Part shown: positions 53,801-64,000 of the stretch, piece by piece
How positions within the stretch are numbered: the first letter of the stretch is position 1
How the letters are laid out: each line of letters begins with the position of its first letter
From: Apostichopus japonicus
Lineage: Eukaryota > Echinodermata > Holothuroidea > Aspidochirotida > Stichopodidae
NCBI RefSeq assembly: GCF_037975245.1
Contig: NC_092562.1
Span: 3,073,001 to 3,137,000 of the forward strand
Direction: 5' to 3'
DNA: 64,000 nt
Notes under the pieces: model-generated
The model's database searches: none
What the model was told of the DNA's origin: nothing
Seen by the model: the letters and a program-made list of their open reading frames with translations, nothing else
Translations under genes and position numbers: made by a program

Positions 53801-56800
53801 GGGAAGCGGAAGGGGATTGATTCTGATGGAAAGGGTGGGAAAACTTCCAGACACAGTTGGAAATGTGACTATGGTTTGAGGAAGCTAGACCAGTAAACAA
53901 ACTCCAAATGTTTCGACAGAACCGATATGCATTCACTCCGTACTACAAAATCGAGTTTTCGAATGTTTTTTTTTCAATATGGTTAAACAAAAAAAAGTAA
54001 TTATCAATTTTCATAAGAGACAAAAATCGGCACTTCAAAGTTATGAAGTAATAGGATTACCATAATAGCTATTATATTTCCATGCAATTTCACGGTGTTT
54101 TTAACTTCCTTAACCATTTATTCTCTATGGCTCATCTGGTATAATTAACATTTAAAAATCCCTGTACTTTACCAGGTAACCTTTACCGTGTAAACAAGAC
54201 CGCCGTACAACTACCATTCATATGACTCATTACTAGGCACATTAACGTGTCTTGGTGAGCCCACTTTGTTTTTCTTAAATCCCAGCCACCGCACTGTTCC
54301 ATGACCCGTGACTTCGAAGCCACACCTAATCCGCATTAATTAAACTTCTGTTATAACAAACGTTTTAACCAAGTCAGTAACTTTCCTTTCAGCTGAAAAA
54401 GATCATGTTTGAACATGAAATTTGCACAACCTTAACCATAGTGGACTGGTGGTGCCTCTATACCTGACAAATCTAACTGTGGCTACACCCAACCGGCTTC
54501 TATGATGGAATTATGTCGACATGGAGACGCTGTGTTAACAATATTTGTAATGATCAGGAAATTATTTTGATGAGGGAAATAAATATGAAAGACGAATGTA
54601 AGAAGTACAACTGCGGTCATGCTTTTCAGAAAGGTAACTGAGAGGGGATTTTTTTTTAAATTCCCATTTAATTGGGTTCACCGAGGAGGAAGTTTGACAC
54701 GGAAATCTATATTTTATGAAAATAACATACAGCGCACGGTGAATAAGTTTGATCTTGTCAAAAATATGCAACTTTAGGGGATAATATAGAGCTCACTGAT
54801 CTGTGAGAAACTAATATTTGAGGACAATTGATCGTTTTTTAAACCAGTTGGAGACAATCCATATCTCATCATGTCATGACAGAAGCATAATCGCGTGGAT
54901 TAGATGACTTTAACTGTACTGAATGCTAATATCGTTTGCAAAACAAAGCTAATAAGAATTGAACGGTAATTCAGTAACATTAAGTAGAAACATTAAGTAG
55001 AAATAGAAAGGGGCCCCACAAGATATATGTTTGGAAAACTACAGATGTGGTAGTTATAATGCGTTCAGATGCGTATGATATAACGTAATATTTATACAAG
55101 ATGTCATTCAGTTTATTTGTTTTATTTTCATAATCACGTGTATTATTGGTACATCAGTTAAACAGTATATATAGTATGGTTCATTGTAATCTGTTGGTAA
55201 AATTTAACAAAGAGATCTCCGTTTAAAAAAAAAAAGTCCACAAGAAATAACTGTTATTAGAACCCTACTCCTCGTGGGCTGCAGTTTAAAAATCTTTGTC
55301 ATGTCATTACACTACAGTCTTTCCAATACGAGAATATGGGGACTTAAGGGGTAACGTGGAATAAAATAGGAGTATATTATTTCCTTTGGAGAACACGATG
55401 ATTTTCTTCACTTACCACTGTCAAATGAATGATAGAATTTTGTAGATATGAAGCCAACTCTGTAACCACTATTTCTAGTGATCAGAAAATAAATATGAAA
55501 GACGAAGATAAAAGTTACAACTCGGGTCACGCTTATTAGATTGATTGCCGGTTTTTTTTTATCAACCTTTGTGTAATAGGTAACTAATAAATGGATTTTT
55601 CTTTAAATTCTCTTAAAATTGGTTACACCGAAGAGGAAGTTTGGCACGGAAATCTATCATTTATGAGAAAAACATACAACGCATGGTGAATAGGTTTTAC
55701 CTTGTCAATAATATGCAACTTTAGAGGGAAATAGAGAGCTCAAATAAATATATGGAGCTCGTGCCCAGCATCCTTCCCTCTTTCGCCCGCAGATGTACAC
55801 TTTAAAAACAACCTGAAACTGGTTAAATTTTAAATTTACTGGTTAGATTTTACTACTATCCTGGTTATATCAATGGGTATTTCACCTCATTCCTGGTTAA
55901 ATTAACCAACATTTCCTTGTTGATGTGACTACTATCCTGGTTTATATCAAACGTATTCAATCTCTTTCCTGGTTTAATTACCACTTTCCTGTTAATACTA
56001 TTGGGTATATCACCTTATCCTCGATTGCAATGCATTCAAATTATGAAAACGCAAAACATAAATTATATAACAACATTATTAATGTTACTAAAAGAGTATT
56101 TGTGTCGCCTTACTTTTGAATTATGAGTAAATTAACATTCGCAAAATAGTTAAATTAATTCCTCAAACATGAATACGATGAATTTCTAAAAGAAATGCAA
56201 TACTGAAGTCAAAATTTTGAGGACATTTTCACATTTTTTCAAACTACCATCGTCACATGCCGAAGCTCTGATTGCTTGACTTCAACTGTGAAGTATAACA
56301 GGGATTACCAAGACCTTGTTCAGCACTTTTGCACAAGGAAACAAAATCACTTGAACAATTTTTACTACGGAACAAGAATTGAACATAAGTTGACTGAGTT
56401 ACAGGTCATGTGCTATGATTGTACTAGGGCAAATGGACCCTTCACCTGTCTCCTAAAAAACTTGATCAAAGCCTCTCTCGCAATAACCTTTATGTTACGA
56501 CAAAAGCCAGCCCTGTATAGCAGTAGCTACTTTGAACTAGATAGAAAGGTCTCAAAAGATCTATGTTCACATTGTTGTTTAGGATGAACTACTACCAAAT
56601 TTATTATTTTAGTTTAATTATTTAATCATGGTAATTCATTTATATTCTGAATTTTGTTCCCAATATATTTGACAACTTCGCCCTGGCAAACCGAACATCT
56701 CTAACCATTAACTATTAAATCTCAGCAAGGCTCTGCAAAACAATAATGAGGTTACCAACACCATTAATGGTTTATTCATTAGCTCCTCCTTTGACGTCGC

Positions 56801-59800
56801 ATTCTTGTGCAAACTATTCAACTCAAATACAAAGTGGTACTTGTGGCTTAAAATAATCACAAGAAAGATTAATTTGAAAAGAATTTTAACTATAACAGTT
56901 AAAGAATATACCGAAGTGTCCTTTAACATAAACATTCTGAAACTCCGACCCCGAATAACCATCTCAATACTTGACAATAATCATGATAACGTTTGCATAC
57001 ATAACATGTCTGTCCGTGGACAAAGAAGCAAAGAATTAACTAAACCAAACCCTAAATGACGTTGCACATACAATTCCTGAACACCTCTATATCTTCATCA
57101 GGTGTCATCTCTGTCCAAGTTTTCATTGAAGTTGTACAAGCAGTTTCTTTTTTTTTCAATTGTGAACAGAGAGATGGATTGATGTGAAACTTTTTTACTT
57201 AAACCACTTCAAAAATCAAAGGGTATTGTATTGGTTCAAGATTGTTTTTGTTCTTGTCAATTTACGGTACATGAAGGAAGAGCACTGTAAGATCTCTGTC
57301 AAAGCGATTTCTCTTCATTTTAAACAAGTTTGTTTTTACTTTGCAAAGTCATGTCACCTCTGGCTGACATCACCAGTAAATTAATTGTTTAATTTCCTAA
57401 CATATCCAAACTTGTCCCACTTTACCAATAATCAGTGGGCTATCAGCTAATGCAATTCCATGTAGATTCAGCTAAACAATTAAAACTTACTCGATTTACA
57501 TCTATGACTGATTGCAATGAGGTTGCAATAGTGCATACAGTGTTATGCACCTTTCGATGTTGAACTTCCCCAAAACAACTGAGTGACAAGAGAAAATGCC
57601 AAGTACTTCATTTCATCTGCAAGAAAAGATTTTGTGAAATTGGTGTAAATTTGATACAGTAAAAAAAAAACATTTACTGAAGTTTCTTCCATGTATCTCA
57701 ATGCTCTTTGACTACAAATTTAACGAGGACTGACACAAAATGAAGGCCATGGTTACACTCTTTGTGTCCAACAGATGTGTAATTTCACTATTCAATTCAC
57801 TTTTATGGTTTAGAAAACAGGAAAGCAGCTTGATTGACCCTCTAGTTGTAGTCATATTTCAGGCTTCCTGGTAGTTTGGAATGTACTGCGCTCCTCTCTT
57901 ACCTGTCTCAATGCTACTATTGCACCTTTCCATTTACCTAGCTGACCTATTAACTGGCAAAATGTTAGAACTTCACTCCCATTGACCCTCCTCTGGTTAC
58001 ACCCATCACCTCTCCCTCCTAAATTCACAAAGTAATTAACCGTAATTCTACCGAAAACTTCCTTGGTTAGGAATTACACCTGTTCACTGTTTTCAGTTGT
58101 GTTTTGCATCTCATCAACATGAAGACAGGTAAGTATCATTGTATGTAAATACCAAAACTAGTGAGGTTTAGTTTTTTGTTGTTGTAACAATCAATGGTTT
58201 GGATATTGTATCAGAAGGTGAAAGCAATATAGGAATCACATGTGATGAGGAACACTTATACTGTGGAAGGTAATCATTAGTCATGGCCATGCGGAATACA
58301 CATGATCTGCATAGAGATTATCTGTTGTGCCAAAGTATCCATTTCTGATCAAGAGTCTGAGCTCTTACACATTTTTTGCAAATAAGTCTTGTTCTGTCGG
58401 TAGTTATAATGCAATGACATGAACACACAGGATAGCTGTACTTACATTGACTTAAACAGATGAAACAAATTAAGACATGTAAGACTCACATACATCACGG
58501 CGAAATAAACTAGAAATCAGAGACTTACCATCTACTATATAGACTGTGGGATATGCTTAGAATAGTGTACAATTTTGTGTTGTACAGTCCCCTGATTGGC
58601 TTTTCTGTTTTGAAATTTCAAGGATACATGCACTTTAATTAAACTGAATATCACTATTTCAAGAAAATTCCTCAAATATAAAGCTGAAGACTTCAGCAGT
58701 GGCTTCAAGTAATGCTTCAACACTTGGCGGAGAGTAAGTGACCTATATTTGGCTAAGATAAAATCAATACATATCAACACTTTAAAGGAGGAAGTGTATG
58801 GTTACTGCAAAGGTTCCAGTGACCTCAAATGACCTCTGCATGTATAACTTGTACATGGTATCAATAGCCTTGCAATAAATTGTGTGGAACTTTAACGTGA
58901 TGGCATGAGCTGTAGTTTAATATAAGGCAATATGAAGTATGTCTTTGTTGAACCGAAAACTGTTTTCGTTGCTCAACTTGTGCGGAGCTGTAGGTTCTCT
59001 CATAGCCAGGGCTCATTTTGAAGAAAATGTTAAGGTTGTCCTTCCGACAACCTCGCCGTCATATTTGGTTGTCCGAAGGATTGTTTGGTTGTACAATGAA
59101 AGCACCAACATATACTACTGGAGTTGCTGGTCGTGGTACTTTGCACGCATCGTGTGCACTGAAGTTACTGGATATGTGCCCATGGACTATTAAATATGTT
59201 ATAGTTACGTACGTCCTGCAATTTTCAAACACTTTGGTGCTTTAAAATAGAGCACCTTGCGCGAGAGCCGTACGTAATTTATACCACAAGGTATCAATTT
59301 AGCTTTGTAGGTAAGTACCGTAACGTTAGGCTACGCAGGCCAGGTATATTGGCCTTAGTGAGTAGTCTTACTTTTAGTCAGGGACGCAAAAGCTTCAAAT
59401 TGCTTCCTCCTTCATTTTGGGGTAAACAAACCTCAAGTACACACATTTACAGCTAGGCCTATGACAAACATAACAAGTTTTTGAATGAATATCTTTCTTT
59501 CTTTTCAACAACCACAACTTTTTCTTGAAAGAACCAAAATTCCAGTCCTTGCACAGATGACTGAATTTGTTTGAAAACAAATCAATCATAACAATCAACG
59601 CAAGTACTTTGTTAACAACAATTCCATTACAGACTTTTTCATGCTAAAAGTAGTCAATGGTGGTTTCTAAATTTCTTGTGATTTGATTGGCTAAAAGCCC
59701 ATGTCATTGTCTACAATCATTCGGGCATCTATAGTTCTCAATAAACACAAAGGGTGTTGTTTAAATGCAACTACAAGTACCGCTCACGTATAACTGGACC

Positions 59801-62800
59801 TGTGTACGCGCACATATAGTGCAACCGTGTATAAACTCGTTGACAAGAAAATTGCCACGTAGACGCCGCGTAGACACCTCGTATACTCTCTGTGCGAGTT
59901 TATACGCAGGAAATGCTATTGTGGTGGCACACTCCTATTAGAGTCTATATCCATCCGCCCGATTGTTCTCCTTCAGGAAAAGTGCCAAAAGCCTGTTGAC
60001 CTATTATCAATCATGATCTATTTTTGTGGCTTGCGTGTGAAAGAGCATGATTAGAAGTACATGTGGTGACATCATTGGGTCAATTGAGGCAATTCTAGAC
60101 CCCTTTAGTCCTCCCAGGAGCAGCATACGAAAATGGTTTACTACTGAGTTTAGTTTAGTTTAGTAGAAAAAAGGATCAGGAGGGACACGTAAGTCCCCAT
60201 CAAGGACCCTATAAAGAGAGGGAAAAAAACTGAAGACACAAACACTCAGACCCGATTACAATGCTTAAAGTGCTTGTCCAAAGCATTCTTAAACCCATTG
60301 ACACTACTTGCAAGTACAACTTTCTCAGGCAAACCATTCCACTCATTCACAACCCTATTAGAAAAAAAGTTATGCCGAATATTAATCCTACTATGCGACT
60401 TTTGAAGTTTAAGACAATGACCTCTAGTACAAGTACTGTTTGCAAACATGAAAAAGTCGGTAAAGGATAAATTGTCGAAACCATAGTGAAGAGGTTTACA
60501 AGTGACGTAAACTTTCGGATCGGATAGCAAAAAAAATCTACATGGTTATGATACTGAAATTGATGGTGCCATGAAAGGCCAACTTGTCAGCTATCTGGTG
60601 ATGGGTTGTGTTTAGCTAGTGAGAACTTTTATCTAGACTTAGAGACCACATTAATTTTGTGATTTAATGTGTAAGTCAATGGGGCTTTAATAGGCGTATG
60701 CTACCTTGTGCTAAATGAATAGGGATTGAAGTCGCCGAAAGAATTAGTGAGATGTTTGAAGCAGCCGTTTCTTACATCGTAGTTTAAGACGTGATATTCA
60801 CCTGGCGTGGAAGAGGACGTGGGTAAAGTGTTTGCCGGTATAGAACATATCTATTTTTAGTTCATTTGGTTTCTATTCACTATTTCTTTTCCCGCCTTTC
60901 TTCAGTTGCAGAGGTTATGTTCCACGGATGATAGTTTACTTTGAATAGTTGGGAATGTAACAGGGTGGCCAGGATCCTGTACTCCTGTAAAGTAGGAGAG
61001 AACGATAACGTAGAGATTTGTCTTTAGGCGTTAGACAGCTACAAATTTATTATTGTCGCGCGCTCTCTAATAAGAAATACGTTACTTTATAGTTAATTTT
61101 TAAAGGGGTGATAAATAAACCCTGTTACACTCTCCCCATCTTCACAAGATGTCTTCCCGACATTGGAAAATGGCTGAGCACCGTAACATAGTCCAAGAAT
61201 ATAATATCTACTGCTACCTGTAACAATATATGAATTGAAATGATGGAAACACAATGTTAAATGATAATATGGTAAATGTTTGAAAAATGACTGCATTTAA
61301 GACCTCATACTTCAATGCATATGTAAGTACCTTTTTGTTTTGAAAACAAGTTCTCTCCATGGCAAACATATTGAATTTTCCTAGAGAAAATTTAGTAGTT
61401 ATACCTGTACATTAAATGTTGGGTTCCTCCTCCCTGCAGTCACGCTACATTAATAAAAACTCACCACTTGCGAGTATATGTGACAAATCTGGGAAGAAGT
61501 GAATATTACTACTTTCTGGTAATGATCAGCTCCCAATAAGATAAACTTCATAGTACGATCATTGATGATTTAGTACATTGGTAAAAGAAAAACACAAGTG
61601 TCAGTTTCCTCTCCTAGCTATATGAAATATTTAAATCAACACATCATATATTTTCTTCTACACCGTCACCCTTGTGTCCAACTATGAGATAGGTCAATTG
61701 TCATGCGGATCACAATAGTGACAGTTTCAATAAAATAGTGTTAATGTCGTTAATACTTTCCAGCAGTAAAACAGTAAAAACAATCGTTAACTGCCCCCCC
61801 CCCACTCCCCTATTGAAGATAGATGTATATGAGGCATCTTATAGTATCACACTACCATTTCCTGAAGCCTAGGATACCTCAAAGTTCTGTCCTCTCATAG
61901 CCGACGGATGTAAGTAAGTAACTGGACCAGACCAATGTGGTTGCCTGGGTGTTGGCGGATAGTACCATGCAACATTCTGGGTGTACAGAGAGAGGATCAC
62001 CCAATACACTGTTAATTTGTGGGTGTAGCTGTTCGAATGACGGCACACCAAGATAGTCATAAGTGAGTATAGTCCTGGGTTCCCTTCTTCTGGATGGTCC
62101 CATCTGTTGTACAGGAGGTCCTACATCAGGTTCCTCATGGGGTACCAGATCAAGAACTGCTACCGCGTCTTACTCATATTGGTCATCTGCATCTCCGTCT
62201 AATGGTTGGTCAGTCGCATTTAGGGGTGGATCATCTTGACTGGGAGATGGTCATCTTGAACTGCGAGTTATTCATCTTCATACAGAGGTTAACCATTTTC
62301 TCTAGTGGCAACATTCCTTCAGAGGCACCACCCGTGTCTGTCTGGTTTTCCACATGTGGCATATATATATGAGTTGTCATCACTGGATTCGTCATCAGAT
62401 TCAATCATAACTTGGCATTGATCTGAGTGATCCTTTGATTTCACTCTTTTTGTCTTCGTCTTAATAGTTGGTTCATCAAGTGGCAATGAGTCACATGGGA
62501 GTAAGAGATTTCTGTGAAGTGTCCTCTTCTTTCCGTGTCCACTTTCAGGTCTCAGTTTATACACCGGGATTCAGGTTGCAGTTGATTTGTCACAACATGG
62601 ACATGTTTTTCCCAGTAAGGCCTTAACTTAGCAGGACATGACATAATATCAACTACCGTCTCCAGCACTTCATACGATAACTTGTCAATTAAACATTTTG
62701 CAGAAAATTGTTCAATTGCTCAGTGAAAGCAAATGAGCAATCCAAAAATTTTCTGATTTTCATTTTCTTATATTATCATGTTATCTAAACAAGATATTAT

Positions 62801-64000
62801 CATGTTATCTAAACAATTTACTGAAAATGTTGACTTATTGGGGAAAGTGTGCATATGTTGATGGCACTTTTAGGCTTCCGTATGTTTCAGAGGCACTCGA
62901 AAATGTTTACGCCAAACCACAGATAAAGTTATCAAGATGCGATACTCGACCATCAATGTAGTATATGAGCAACAAGTCCCTAGAACCGCTGCTGTGCGGA
63001 TCATAGCGAACTTTGACCTTTTAGCTACGCCAGATGTTTAACGTTTTGATTCTTATAGTCTGATCAAAACATTAGCTTCCTCTGAACCCAGAACAGAATT
63101 AGCTTCTCATGCATGTACAAAAACAGGAAAAACCGAGAGTTCAGAACTTCCAAATATAATCTTTAAAGATAGGAAACACAGTATACGCCATGACAAAAAT
63201 GTTTTCAATGTTGTTTTAATACAGGTGATAGTTAAAAAGCTGCGTGAATGGCTGATAATGCGGTCATACCACAACCTCTAAAAAAGAGTTGGAAACTTTC
63301 TGCGCTTCTTTTCTCCGTAAAGACAAAATGTAAATAAGTGACAAGGAAGTCATTATCATTAGCAAGGTCTTGAAAGAGAAAAAAAAGACAATGGAAACCA
63401 AGGTCACCTTCATGGTTATTGGTTATGAATTACATCAAGGGTTTTACTTAATATTTCAAAATCTGTCTAGGACATATCCTCTGGTTGGCCGAACTTCGCA
63501 GAGCAAAAATATCAGTGGTTTACATGGTGGTCAGGGGGAGGGGAGGTTGGTGTGAAAATGGATCTGAATGTAAAAGGTAGAATTTTCCATGCTATGTTCA
63601 ATACAATTTAAATTTATTTTTTGTCATATACACAAAAAGTAAATAGTTAGTAACAGAATATGACAGTAAGTACACACGATGAACACCAAAACAAAATAAA
63701 AAAATGAAACGAAGCAAAGCAAAGGAAAATGAAACGAAACGAAACAAAGGAAAATGAAACGATACGAAATGAAACAAAGGTTAGTCATCAAACTAGTGGC
63801 CACGAGGATAGCACACTGGAAGAAAATATACAAATATGAAACAAGAAATCATAGAAAAGGAAATTAGCTTACACTTAATCAAACTTAACATCAGAGTCAA
63901 TGTAAAAGATTATTCGGGATATATTTTGTCTTGCCTATGTTACCAAAGGAGTGTGGCGCTAGGCAGTATAAATATGAGATTCGCTTAAAGGCATTGAAGA

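Overview
This is a slice of an AT-rich animal genome with spliced genes and a heavy transposon load. Gene content points to a marine invertebrate deuterostome: a rhodopsin-class receptor with duplicated exons, a nucleoredoxin-like protein, an intron-rich Ldh_2/YbiC-type dehydrogenase (a family absent from vertebrates as far as I recall), and an intronless LRR-Ig membrane protein. Tandem-array foldback DNA, tRNA-derived SINEs and CR1-like ends fit an echinoderm, possibly a sea cucumber. That placement is inference and no search was run.

Layout. 1-1163: diverged duplicate of 24583-25763, carrying a dead receptor TM6 exon. 2159-5410: class A GPCR in three exons with matching intron phases. 7911-8125: a second intact TM6-TM7 terminal exon of identical length and phase. 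9493-24239: one 14.7-kb interval bounded by CACTG...CAGTG inverted termini with a TA duplication and subterminal TTAGTCGG clusters. I read it as a CACTA/CMC-type transposon. Inside it are two opposed arrays of a ~178-bp repeat (12 and 23 copies), a hAT-like MITE, and a smaller foldback element of similar design. 25997-27328: two-exon nucleoredoxin-like gene. 27533-33650: nested hAT-type and TTAA-type MITEs and SINE pieces. 33656-44661: nine-exon Ldh_2 dehydrogenase whose phases all join to give 366 residues, with tandem duplications over one splice donor and one splice acceptor. 45880-49790: DR1-containing repeat, MITEs nested in one another, and a 44-45 bp array. 50327-51835: LRR-Ig receptor-like protein with an apparent frameshift in its tail. 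52005-64000: duplicated noncoding segments, a 5'-truncated CR1-like end, the 3' end of a Ty3/Gypsy element with LTR and polypurine tract, and the start of a third TTAA MITE copy at the window edge.

The genes do not form a pathway. The strongest themes are local duplication of receptor exons and foldback-style mobile DNA. Exon models come from reading splice sites and phases by eye. Copy counts and periods were also counted by eye.
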